The position numbers and the translations under genes are program-made. The notes under the pieces were generated by a model. The model made no database searches. It had not been told where the DNA came from and saw nothing but the letters and a program-made list of their open reading frames with translations. DNA of 58,372 nucleotides from Fertoeibacter niger (GTDB lineage: Bacteria > Pseudomonadota > Alphaproteobacteria > Rhodobacterales > Rhodobacteraceae): assembly GCF_009380135.2 (NCBI RefSeq), contig NZ_WHUT02000018.1:1-58372 (forward strand), written 5' to 3'. This document shows, one piece after another, positions 1 to 8,188 of this stretch (position 1 is the stretch's first letter; each line of letters begins with the position of its first letter).

Positions 1-542
1 TCCCCCTCCCCGGACCCCACCCCCGAGGATATTTCGCTCTGGGAAACCGCAAGGGGGGCCTGCATCCATTTCGGCACCGGGGCAGATTCCGCAGCCTTTG
101 CCGCGCGGATGATCGGCGCATAGCCGGTGCAGCGGCAGAGGTTGCCTGCCAGCACGTCGTCATGGTCTTTGCGGCCCAAAGCATGCCCCACGGCCATCGA
201 CACGATGAACCCGGGGGTGCAAAAGCCGCATTGCGAACCGTGATGGTCCACCATCGCCTGCTGGACGGGGTGCATTTCACCGTCGGGGCCGCTGATCCCC
301 TCGACCGTGCGCAGCGATTTGCCGTGAAGCTGCGGCAGGAACAGGATGCAGGCGTTCAGCGCGCGCGGCCCGTTCTCATCCGTGACCATCACGGTGCAGG
401 CGCCGCAATCGCCCTCGTTGCAGCCCTCCTTGGTGCCGGTCAGCCCGCGTTCCTCGCGCAGCCAGTCCAGCAGGGTGCGTGTGGGGTTCGTCCCCGAAAC
501 ACGCACCGGCGTTCCGTTCAGGTGAAACGCGATATCCGACAT
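1..542 (-). CDS. xdhA: Xanthine dehydrogenase small subunit, [2Fe-2S] part (partial, runs off window)
   Basis: This is the amino-terminal part of the iron-sulfur/FAD subunit of molybdenum-dependent xanthine dehydrogenase, which passes electrons from the molybdenum site to NAD+. The visible 180 residues hold a plant-type [2Fe-2S] domain (Cys41, Cys46, Cys49, Cys65) and the CO-dehydrogenase-type [2Fe-2S] domain (Cys105-GF-Cys108 and Cys136-R-Cys138). The HHGSQCGFCTPG motif fits XdhA of the Rhodobacter type. The start is an ATG at 540-542. No stop codon occurs before the window edge, so the FAD domain expected after about residue 165 is not seen. The last 15 visible codons lie inside the repeat that also occurs at the other end of the window. 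Confidence 0.85.
   Translation of the reverse strand, partial: MSDIAFHLNGTPVRVSGTNPTRTLLDWLREERGLTGTKEGCNEGDCGACTVMVTDENGPRALNACILFLPQLHGKSLRTVEGISGPDGEMHPVQQAMVDHHGSQCGFCTPGFIVSMAVGHALGRKDHDDVLAGNLCRCTGYAPIIRAAKAAESAPVPKWMQAPLAVSQSEISSGVGSGEG
2..46 (-). repeat. Dispersed G-rich repeat, left-end copy (inverted relative to right end)
   Basis: Read on the minus strand, this 45-bp stretch matches 58322-58366 at 44 of 45 positions; the single difference is at base 36. The G-rich strand carries runs of 5, 4, 4 and 5 G separated by 1, 3 and 1 bases, a strong G-quadruplex pattern. It lies within the open xdhA frame and reaches the window edge. Confidence 0.8.
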
Positions 543-773
543 GTGAAAACCTGCCGCCTTACTCCCCGGTGCTGGCTATTGTGGCTAGCCAGCGCGTGAC
601 CGCCCGATGCGGCGTAAAGCGGGCCACGCGCCCTTTTATCCTTCGTTCCATGAAGCCTGCCCGCCTGTCACATGGCAAGCAGAACCTTTTCCCCTTTCGG
701 TGAAGCACTTTCGTGATTTGCCGAAAACTGGGGCAGGCTTTCGCATCGGCTGCGGCTTCGTTAGGCTGTGCGC

Positions 774-3700
774 ATGGCACATACCCCCCGATTCATCCAC
801 CTGCGCACCCATACCGAACATTCCCTGCTGGAAGGCGCGGTTCCCGTCAAGAAGCTGGTCGATCTGTGCGTGGCGGGCGCGATGCCCGCCGTGGCCGTGA
901 CCGACACCAACAACATGTTCGCCGCGCTGGAGTTTTCGGTGACGGCATCGGGGGCCGGGGTGCAGCCCATCATCGGCTGCCAGATCTCGGTCGTGCATGA
1001 CCCGGCGGGCCCGGGCGAAAAGCCGCGCCCCGCCGCGCCCGTCGTGCTGCTGGCGCAGGATGAGGCCGGCTACATGAACCTGATGAAGCTGAACTCCTGC
1101 CTTTACATCGACAAGGGCGGCGCGCTGCCCGAGGTGACGGTGGAGCAACTGGCCGCCCATGGCGCGGGCCTGATCTGCCTGACCGGCGGGCCGGACGGGC
1201 CTTTGGGCCGGTTCCTGCAAGCCGGGCAGCGGGCCCGCGCGGAAGGCTTTCTGGCGCGGCTGACCACGATTTACCCCGCGCGGCTGTATGTGGAATTGCA
1301 GCGCCACCCCGGCGAGGGCGGGCGGCTGACCGAGGCCGAGCGTGCGTCGGAACAGGGGCTGGTGGAAATGGCCTATGCCATGGGCCTGCCGCTGGTCGCC
1401 ACCAATGATGTCTATTTCCCCAAGGCGGACATGTATGAGGCGCATGATGCGCTGATCTGCATTGCCGAAGGCGCCTATGTCGATCAGCAGGCCCCGCGCC
1501 GCCGCCTGACGCCGCAGCATTACTTCAAAACCGAATCCGAGATGTGCGCGCTGTTCGCCGACCTGCCCGAGGCCTTGGAGAACACGGTGGAAATCGCCCG
1601 CCGCTGCGCCTTCAAGGCCTACAAGCGCAACCCGATCCTGCCGAAATTCGCCGATGACGAGGTGGCCGAACTGCGGCGTCTGGCGAATGAGGGGTTGCAG
1701 GCCCGGCTGGCCATCATCCCGCATGCGGTGACACCCGCCGAATATCAGGCCCGGCTGGAGTTTGAGCTGGGCGTGATCGAGCAGATGGGATTTCCCGGCT
1801 ATTTCCTGATCGTGGCCGATTTCATCCAATGGGCCAAGAAACAGGGCATTCCGGTGGGGCCGGGGCGCGGTTCGGGCGCGGGGTCGCTGGTGGCCTATGC
1901 GCTGACCATCACCGATCTTGACCCCCTGCGCTATGCGCTGCTGTTCGAGCGGTTCCTGAACCCCGAACGGGTGTCCATGCCCGATTTCGACATCGACTTC
2001 TGCATGGACCGGCGCGAAGAGGTCATTCAATACGTGCAAGCGAAATACGGGCGCGACAAGGTGGGCCAGATCATCACCTTCGGCGCGCTTTTGTCCAAGG
2101 CCGCCGTGCGCGACGTGGGGCGCGTGTTGCAGATGTCTTACGGTCAGGTAGACCGGCTGTCCAAGATGATCCCGGTCGAGGGGGTGAAACCTGTAAGCAT
2201 CCAGAAGGCGCTGGCCGATGAGCCGCGCCTGCGCGAGGCCGCCAAGGAAGAGGTGGTGAAGCGCCTGCTGGATTACGGCATGCAGATCGAAGGGCTGCTG
2301 CGCAACGCATCCACACATGCCGCCGGTGTGGTGATCGGCGACCGGCCACTGGACGAGTTGGTGCCGCTGTATCAGGATCCGCGGTCCGACATGCCCGCCA
2401 CCCAGTTCAACATGAAATGGGTCGAGGCGGCGGGGCTGGTGAAATTCGACTTTCTGGGGCTGAAAACCCTGACCGTGATCCAGAACGCGCTGGATCTTCT
2501 GCGCCTGCGCGGCATCGAGATCGACATTTCGCTGATCCCGCTGGATGATGCGCCCAGCTATGAACTTTACGCGGCGGCCAAGACGGTGGCGGTGTTCCAG
2601 GTGGAATCCAGCGGCATGATGGATGCGCTGCGCCGCATGAAACCCACCTGCATCGAGGATATCGTGGCCTTGGTGGCGCTGTATCGTCCCGGCCCGATGG
2701 AAAATATTCCCGCCTATTGCGAGGTGAAGAACGGCCTGCGCGATCTGGAATCGATCCACCCCACCATCGACCATATCCTTGGCGAGACACAGGGCATCAT
2801 CGTCTATCAGGAACAGGTGATGCAGATCGCGCAGGTCATGGCGGGCTATTCGCTGGGCGGGGCTGACCTTCTGCGACGCGCCATGGGCAAGAAGATCGCC
2901 GCCGAAATGGCCAAGGAACGGCCCAAGTTCATTGAAGGCGCCAAGAAGACCCACAACATCGACGCCAAAAAGGCGGGCGAGGTGTTCGACCTCTTGGAGA
3001 AATTCGCCAACTACGGCTTCAACAAATCGCACGCCGCCGCCTATGCGGTGGTCAGCTATCAGACGGCATACCTCAAGGCCAATCACCCGGTCGAATTCAT
3101 GGCCGCCGTGATGAACTGCGACATCCATCTGACCGACAAGCTGGCCGTGTATAAACGCGAAGTGGACAAGCTGGGCATCCGCACCGTAGCCCCCTGCGTG
3201 AACGCCAGCCTTGCCACCTTCACCGTGCGCGACGGCGCGGTGATCTACGGCCTTGGCGCGCTGAAAGGCGTGGGGGTCGAGGCGATGCGCCTGATCGTCG
3301 AGGCCCGCGATGGCAAGGACGGCGTCACACGGCCCTTTGCCACCCTGTTCGATCTGGCCCGCCGGGTGGACCTGAAACGTGTGGGCAAGCGCCCGCTGGA
3401 AATGCTGGCCCGCGCCGGGGCCTTTGATGTGCTGGATGCCAACCGCGCCCGCGTGTTCGAGGCGCTGGACGCGCTGGTGGCGTATTCCGCCGCCATTCAC
3501 GAATCGCGTGCCTCGGCGCAGGTATCGCTGTTCGGCGAGGCTGGGGCCGACCTGCCCGAACCGCGCCTTGCCTCTCGCGACGACTGGCTGCCGGTGGAAC
3601 GCCTGACGCAGGAACATCAGGCCATCGGGTTCTACCTGTCAGGGCACCCGCTGGACGATTACATGGGCCCCTTGAAACGGCGGCAGGTGGTGACGCTGGC

Positions 3701-4229
3701 CGAACTGACCGCCGCCGCGCAGAACGGCCCGATGGTGGCCAAGCTGGCGGGCGCGGTGTCGTCAAAACAGGAACGCAAATCGGCCAAGGGCAACCGTTTC
3801 GCCTTTGTGCAGCTCAGCGATCCGACCGGGCTTTACGAAGTCACCGTGTTCTCTGACACGCTGGAGGCCGCGCGCGACCTGCTGGAACCCGGCCGCCATG
3901 TGGTGCTGACAGTCGAGGCCAATCTGGAAGGCGAAACCCTGAAACTGCTGGCCCGCGCCGCCCAGCCGATTGACAGCGTCGCCGCCGAGGCCGGGGGCAC
4001 CAGCCTGCGCATCCACCTGAACCGGGCCGAGGCGGCGGCATCGGTCGCCGCCCTGTTCGCCCGGGTTGCGGCCGAGGGCGGGCGCGCTCGCGGGCAGATC
4101 ACCATCTGCGTGCCCGATGACGCCGGGCAGGAGATCGACCTGGCGCTGCCGCAGGATTACCCCGTCACCCCCCAGATCAAGGGCGCGATCAAGGCGATGC
4201 AGGGCGTGGTGATGGTGGAGGAGATTTAG
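774..4229 (+). CDS. dnaE: DNA polymerase III subunit alpha
   Basis: This is the catalytic subunit of the replicative polymerase, 1151 residues, a normal family length. An amino-terminal PHP domain begins at HLRTHTEHS (residues 9-17). The C-family polymerase active site shows PDFDID with Asp404 and Asp406, and the third catalytic Asp559 in the KFDFLGL motif, at almost the same numbers as in the E. coli enzyme. Helix-hairpin-helix and OB-fold regions follow in the last 350 residues. An in-frame GTG lies two codons upstream at 768, but the ATG at 774 is better placed behind TTAGG at 761-765. The gene is divergent from xdhA and convergent with slyX. Confidence 0.97.
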   Translation: MAHTPRFIHLRTHTEHSLLEGAVPVKKLVDLCVAGAMPAVAVTDTNNMFAALEFSVTASGAGVQPIIGCQISVVHDPAGPGEKPRPAAPVVLLAQDEAGYMNLMKLNSCLYIDKGGALPEVTVEQLAAHGAGLICLTGGPDGPLGRFLQAGQRARAEGFLARLTTIYPARLYVELQRHPGEGGRLTEAERASEQGLVEMAYAMGLPLVATNDVYFPKADMYEAHDALICIAEGAYVDQQAPRRRLTPQHYFKTESEMCALFADLPEALENTVEIARRCAFKAYKRNPILPKFADDEVAELRRLANEGLQARLAIIPHAVTPAEYQARLEFELGVIEQMGFPGYFLIVADFIQWAKKQGIPVGPGRGSGAGSLVAYALTITDLDPLRYALLFERFLNPERVSMPDFDIDFCMDRREEVIQYVQAKYGRDKVGQIITFGALLSKAAVRDVGRVLQMSYGQVDRLSKMIPVEGVKPVSIQKALADEPRLREAAKEEVVKRLLDYGMQIEGLLRNASTHAAGVVIGDRPLDELVPLYQDPRSDMPATQFNMKWVEAAGLVKFDFLGLKTLTVIQNALDLLRLRGIEIDISLIPLDDAPSYELYAAAKTVAVFQVESSGMMDALRRMKPTCIEDIVALVALYRPGPMENIPAYCEVKNGLRDLESIHPTIDHILGETQGIIVYQEQVMQIAQVMAGYSLGGADLLRRAMGKKIAAEMAKERPKFIEGAKKTHNIDAKKAGEVFDLLEKFANYGFNKSHAAAYAVVSYQTAYLKANHPVEFMAAVMNCDIHLTDKLAVYKREVDKLGIRTVAPCVNASLATFTVRDGAVIYGLGALKGVGVEAMRLIVEARDGKDGVTRPFATLFDLARRVDLKRVGKRPLEMLARAGAFDVLDANRARVFEALDALVAYSAAIHESRASAQVSLFGEAGADLPEPRLASRDDWLPVERLTQEHQAIGFYLSGHPLDDYMGPLKRRQVVTLAELTAAAQNGPMVAKLAGAVSSKQERKSAKGNRFAFVQLSDPTGLYEVTVFSDTLEAARDLLEPGRHVVLTVEANLEGETLKLLARAAQPIDSVAAEAGGTSLRIHLNRAEAAASVAALFARVAAEGGRARGQITICVPDDAGQEIDLALPQDYPVTPQIKGAIKAMQGVVMVEEI

Positions 4230-4355
4230 ACGCTGCTCCGCACATGCGGGCGACGCTGCTCCGCCCGCCCGGAAAGCACCTTGGCAAGGGCCACGCCCGG
4301 CCCGATCAGGCTCCTCCGTGGCAGCCTGCCCGGCGTATTGGCCTAAAGCGCCAGC

Positions 4356-4556
4356 CTACCAATGCGGCGGGCGCTGGTCGGCCAGCGGCACGCCGCCGCC
4401 GCTCTCGGCCTCACGCTCCGCCTCGCGGCTCAGCAGCAGGCCCACGCGCCGCGCAAGCCGGTCGATCTCGGCTTGTTGCCGCGCCACCACCTCTGACAGG
4501 TCATCCACCGCCCGCGTCAGATGCGCGATCTGTTCTTCCGCCGCCCGCTGGTCCAT
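4356..4556 (-). CDS. slyX: SlyX family protein
   Basis: A 66-residue acidic coiled-coil protein of the SlyX family, whose biochemical role is not known. The heptad-rich helix fills most of the chain, and it ends in PPHW, the aromatic PPH(Y/W) tail typical of the family. The ATG at 4554-4556 is preferred to an upstream in-frame ATG because an AAGGGGG ribosome site lies just before it. It is divergent from hisS, and the 11-bp GTGCATC repeats lie between the two genes. It converges on dnaE. Confidence 0.8.
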   Translation of the reverse strand: MDQRAAEEQIAHLTRAVDDLSEVVARQQAEIDRLARRVGLLLSREAEREAESGGGVPLADQRPPHW

Positions 4557-4580
4557 GCCCGCCCCCTTGCCCGAAATTCC

Positions 4581-4609
4581 GTGCATCACCTGTGCATCAT
4601 CCGTGCACG
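4581..4609 (+). repeat. Three 11-bp-spaced GTGCATC direct repeats between slyX and hisS
   Basis: GTGCATC occurs at 4581-4587 and 4592-4598, with GTGCACG at 4603-4609, so the units start exactly 11 bp apart. The array ends 88 bp before the hisS start and lies 24 bp upstream of the slyX start. The same heptamer with the same period occurs before acpS at 49245-49284. Seven plus four bases is the layout of sites for OmpR/PhoB-type regulators. Read as 9-mers (TGTGCATCA), the units also resemble DnaA boxes. Confidence 0.6.
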
Positions 4610-4697
4610 GGAATCATACTGCCCGCATTTGCGCCCCGCTTGTCCCGCAACGCCCCTTCCGATACACCGCCCGCGACGCATAGCGAAGGGTCCGATC

Positions 4698-6365
4698 ATG
4701 GCTGACACTGCAAAAGCCCCCCGCCGCCCCCGCGCGGAAACCCCGCGCGGCTTCCGCGACTATTTCGGGGCCGAAGTGACCGAACGCAAGGCCATGCTCG
4801 ACCGTATCGCCGAGGTCTATCACCGCTACGGCTTTGACCCGTTGGAGACTTCTGCGGTGGAAACCGTTGAATCGCTTGGAAAATTCCTGCCAGACGTTGA
4901 CCGCCCGAATGAAGGCGTGTTCGCCTGGCAAGAGGATGACACCGGATCGGGCGCCGACTGGCTGGCGCTGCGCTATGACCTGACGGCCCCCCTTGCCCGC
5001 GTCGCCGCCCAATACCGAAACGACCTGCCCACCCCCTACCGCCGCTATGCGATGGGGCCCGTGTGGCGCAACGAAAAGCCGGGGCCGGGCCGTTTTCGCC
5101 AGTTTTATCAATGCGATGCGGACACGGTGGGTTCGGCTTCGGTGGCGGCGGATGCCGAAATCTGCGCCATGCTGGCCGACGCGCTGGAGGCCGTGGGGAT
5201 TGAGCGTGGCGATTATGTGGTCAAGGTGAACAACCGCAAGGTGCTGAACGGGGTGATGGAGGTGGCGGGCGTCCTTGATCCCCTTGATCCCGAACGCTTT
5301 TCCGCCGAGCGGGGGATCGTTCTGCGGGCGATCGACAAGCTGGATCGGCTGGGGGTGGAGGGCGTGCGCGCCCTGCTGGGCGAGGGCCGCAAGGACGAAA
5401 GCGGCGACTTCACCAAGGGGGCGGGTCTGTCGGGTGAACAGGCCGATGTCATAATGCAGTTCGTCGGCGCAAATGCAGCCGTTGACGACGCACTCCTAGC
5501 TGCCTCTCGTTCGGTTAATGCTCATAGCAAAAACCTTTCTTTGGACTTGCGAACAGCAAGCTGGCTCAACGACTCTAACTTCTCGTTCTTGCCGCGCTCA
5601 AAAACAGATGGCGACCTGCGCAATGACTTCACTGTCAGTTATCTCCGAAATCTTGTTGCTGAATCTTCAATCGGCAAGGAAGGCGTGGGGGAACTCGAAG
5701 TTATTTCCGACTTGCTTCGTGCCCAAGGCTATGAATCTGATAGGATTAGCATCGACCCTTCCGTCGTCCGTGGTCTCGGCTACTACACCGGCCCGGTGTT
5801 CGAGGCTGAGCTTACCTTTGAAATTCTTGACGAAAAGGGCCGCAAGCGCCAGTTCGGCTCTGTCGCCGGGGGCGGGCGCTATGATGATCTGGTGAAACGC
5901 TTCACCGGCCAGACCGTGCCGGGCACCGGCGTTTCCATCGGGGTGGACCGGCTGTTGGCCGCGCTGCGCGCCAAGGGGCGGGCGGGCGAGGCGGCGGTTG
6001 GCCCGGTGGTGGTCACGGTGATGGACCGTGACCGGATGGCAGATTACATGTCCATGGTCGGCGCGCTGCGGCAGGCGGATATTGATCCGAATGACCCAAG
6101 CAAAGGTAAAATCCGGGCGGAACTTTACCTCGGCAACCCCAAGAATTTCGGCAACCAGTTGAAATACGCCGACAAACGCAATTCCCCCGTCGCCGTGATC
6201 CAGGGCGCGGACGAGGCGGCGCGCGGTGTGGTGATCCTGAAAGACCTGATCCTGGGCGCGAAAATCGCTGCCGGGGCCAGTCTGGAGGAATGGAAATCCC
6301 GCCCCGCGCAGGTCGAGGTGCCGCTGGCCGATCTGGTCGCCGCCACCCGGGCGATGCTGGCATGA
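4698..6365 (+). CDS. hisS: Histidine--tRNA ligase
   Basis: Class II aminoacyl-tRNA synthetase that charges tRNA-His, acting in the cytoplasm. Visible landmarks are the start PRGFRDYF, motif 2 ([23 protein letters not shown] region), the histidine-specific [11 protein letters not shown] and motif 3 ([10 protein letters not shown]), followed by a carboxy-terminal anticodon-binding domain. The ATG at 4698 follows GAAGGG. At 555 residues it is, from memory, some 50 longer than related alphaproteobacterial enzymes. The extra length appears to fall near residues 255-310, in a stretch of low G+C and foreign codon use, with a second small insert (DPNDPSKGK) in the anticodon domain. It overlaps hisZ by ATGA, suggesting coupling with histidine synthesis genes. 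Confidence 0.95.
   Translation: MADTAKAPRRPRAETPRGFRDYFGAEVTERKAMLDRIAEVYHRYGFDPLETSAVETVESLGKFLPDVDRPNEGVFAWQEDDTGSGADWLALRYDLTAPLARVAAQYRNDLPTPYRRYAMGPVWRNEKPGPGRFRQFYQCDADTVGSASVAADAEICAMLADALEAVGIERGDYVVKVNNRKVLNGVMEVAGVLDPLDPERFSAERGIVLRAIDKLDRLGVEGVRALLGEGRKDESGDFTKGAGLSGEQADVIMQFVGANAAVDDALLAASRSVNAHSKNLSLDLRTASWLNDSNFSFLPRSKTDGDLRNDFTVSYLRNLVAESSIGKEGVGELEVISDLLRAQGYESDRISIDPSVVRGLGYYTGPVFEAELTFEILDEKGRKRQFGSVAGGGRYDDLVKRFTGQTVPGTGVSIGVDRLLAALRAKGRAGEAAVGPVVVTVMDRDRMADYMSMVGALRQADIDPNDPSKGKIRAELYLGNPKNFGNQLKYADKRNSPVAVIQGADEAARGVVILKDLILGAKIAAGASLEEWKSRPAQVEVPLADLVAATRAMLA
5450..5840 (+). other. Low-G+C, atypical-codon segment inside hisS
   Basis: By hand count, 150 of 300 bases from 5461 to 5760 are G or C, against 44 of 60 just upstream (5341-5400) and 86 of 120 just downstream (5881-6000). 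The reading frame stays open, but codons rare elsewhere in the window (CTA, CGA, AGG, TCT, TTG, ATA-type choices) cluster here. The conserved GLGYYTG motif is encoded inside the segment near its end. This looks like a recombined or inserted piece within an otherwise native gene. Confidence 0.7.
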
Positions 6366-7456
6366 AAGCCGCGATAAGGGCCGAGGCGGCGGCGCTGTTC
6401 GCGGCCTTTCAGGCGGCGGGGGCGGTGCCGGTGGAGGCCGACATATTGCTGCCCGCAGGCACCCTGCTGGACCTTTATGGCGAGGATATCCGCGCCCGCG
6501 CCTATGTGACGCAAGACCCGCTGCGCGGCGAAATGATGCTGCGGCCAGACTTTACCGTGCCGGTGGTGCAGGCACATATGGCGCATGGCGCCGACCCCGC
6601 ACGCTATACCTATATGGGCGAGGTATTCCGCAAACAGGATCACCTGGGCGACCGCGCCTCGGAATACCTGCAGGTCGGCTTCGAGATTTTCGACCGCGAT
6701 GCACCCGAGGCGGCGGATGCCGAGGTGTTCGCCCTGTTCGCGGGCCTCCTGGCGCCGCTGGGCCTGCGCCCGGCCACCGGCGATCTGGGCATCCTGATGG
6801 CGGCGGTGCGCAGCCTTTCCACCACTAGTCAGCGCAAGGCGGCCCTGCTGCGCCACATCTGGCGGCCTGCCCGGTTCCGCGCGTTGCTGGATCGGTTTGC
6901 CGGACGTGCCGCCCCCGCGCCCAGCCGCCTGCGCCTGCTGGAACGGCTGGCCCAGGCCTCGCCGGATGCGCTGATCGAGGGTGCCGGGCCGCAGATTGGC
7001 CTGCGCAGCGCCACCGACATAGCCACCCGCGCCGCGCTGCTGGTGGCCGATGCCGCCACGCCCCCCCTGCCTGCGCCCGAGGCGGCCATGCTGGATGCGC
7101 TGCTGGCGCTGAGCGCACCCGCGGCACAGGCGCAGACACGGCTGCGCGAGATCGTCGGGCATATGCCCGCTATGGCCCCTGCGCTCGACAGTTTCGCAGC
7201 CCGGCTGGATGCGCTGGCCGCGCGGGGCATCGACCCGGCCACACTGCCCTTCGAGGCCAGCCATGGCCGCAGCACGCTGGAATACTACGACGGCTTTGTG
7301 TTCACCTTCCATGCCGCCGATCCGTCCTTGCCGCCCGTCGCTTCGGGCGGGCGTTATGATGCGCTGACGGCGGTGCTGGGGCAGGGCCGCTCGATCCCCG
7401 CCGTGGGGGGCGTGATCCGGCCCAATCTGGTTGCCGCGCTGAAGGGGGCCCTGTGA
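6362..7456 (+). CDS. hisZ: ATP phosphoribosyltransferase regulatory subunit
   Basis: HisZ is a catalytically inactive HisRS-like protein that joins short-form HisG to give the active, histidine-inhibited first enzyme of histidine synthesis. The 364-residue chain keeps the class II synthetase core, including [17 protein letters not shown] and the late SGGRYDAL motif, but lacks an anticodon domain. Its ATG overlaps the hisS stop (ATGA), and its own stop overlaps the hisG start by one base, so hisS-hisZ-hisG are probably translated together. A longer in-frame extension upstream lies within hisS and is not likely to be used. Confidence 0.93.
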   Translation: MKAAIRAEAAALFAAFQAAGAVPVEADILLPAGTLLDLYGEDIRARAYVTQDPLRGEMMLRPDFTVPVVQAHMAHGADPARYTYMGEVFRKQDHLGDRASEYLQVGFEIFDRDAPEAADAEVFALFAGLLAPLGLRPATGDLGILMAAVRSLSTTSQRKAALLRHIWRPARFRALLDRFAGRAAPAPSRLRLLERLAQASPDALIEGAGPQIGLRSATDIATRAALLVADAATPPLPAPEAAMLDALLALSAPAAQAQTRLREIVGHMPAMAPALDSFAARLDALAARGIDPATLPFEASHGRSTLEYYDGFVFTFHAADPSLPPVASGGRYDALTAVLGQGRSIPAVGGVIRPNLVAALKGAL

Positions 7457-8163
7457 TGCTGAAGATCGGCGTGCCCTCCAAGGGCCGGTTGATGGAGAAA
7501 ACCTTTGACTGGTTCGGCGAACGCGGCGTGCAGATGCGCCAGTCCGGGGCCGAGCGGGAATATGCGGGCAGTGTCGAGGGCATCGCGGGCGTGGAACTGG
7601 TGCTGCTGTCAGCAGGCGAGGTGCCGCGCGAACTGGCCGCCGGGCGCATCCACCTGGGCGTGACCGGGTCTGACCTTGTGCGCGACAAGCTGGCCGACTG
7701 GGACAGGCAGGTGGCCGAACTGGCCCCGCTTGGCTTTGGCCATGCCGATCTGATCATCGCCGTGCCCGCCTGCTGGATTGATGTCGATACGTTGGACGAT
7801 CTGGATGCGGCGGCGGCTGCGTTTCGCGCGGCGCATGGCTTTCGCCTGCGCATCGCCACCAAGTATCACCGGCTGGTGCGCGACTATCTGACCGCGGGGG
7901 GAATCGCCGATTATCAACTGGTTGACAGCCAGGGGGCCACCGAAGGCACGGTGAAAAACCTGACCGCCGAGGCGATTGCCGATATCACCACCACCGGCGA
8001 AACCCTGCGCGCCAACCACCTGAAGGTTCTGGATGACGCGCTGGTTCACGCCTCGCAGGCGGTGCTGTTCGCGTCGCGGGCGGCGGAATGGGATGAGCAG
8101 ACGACGCGGGTCTACGGCGATTTGCTGCGTCTGATCGGTGTGGCGCAGCCGGATCACCGCTGA
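7456..8163 (+). CDS. hisG: ATP phosphoribosyltransferase, short form
   Basis: This enzyme joins ATP and PRPP to form N1-phosphoribosyl-ATP, the first step of histidine synthesis. The protein has 235 residues and starts [12 protein letters not shown]. It lacks the carboxy-terminal regulatory domain of long HisG, which matches the presence of HisZ next to it. The PRPP-binding region is visible as DSQGATEGTVKNL, a diverged form of the usual E-x-G-x-T-x-x-N pattern. The ATG at 7456 follows AAGGGGG at 7442-7448 with ordinary spacing; an in-frame GTG directly before it is less likely. It converges on nrdJ with a 25-bp gap and no clear terminator. Confidence 0.95.
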   Translation: MLKIGVPSKGRLMEKTFDWFGERGVQMRQSGAEREYAGSVEGIAGVELVLLSAGEVPRELAAGRIHLGVTGSDLVRDKLADWDRQVAELAPLGFGHADLIIAVPACWIDVDTLDDLDAAAAAFRAAHGFRLRIATKYHRLVRDYLTAGGIADYQLVDSQGATEGTVKNLTAEAIADITTTGETLRANHLKVLDDALVHASQAVLFASRAAEWDEQTTRVYGDLLRLIGVAQPDHR

Positions 8164-8188
8164 ACCGTGGTTCAAATGCGCTGGGGCG

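Noticed and set aside
636-3617. Very long leftward open frame opposite dnaE (about 990 codons)
   Set aside because: The translation is His/Gln/Gly-rich with no domain and mirrors the dnaE codons; such antisense frames are expected at high G+C.
4229-4264. 13-bp direct repeat GACGCTGCTCCGC after dnaE
   Set aside because: Two copies at 4229-4241 and 4252-4264 are real, but they are short and close to the stop codon and show no hairpin or known site.
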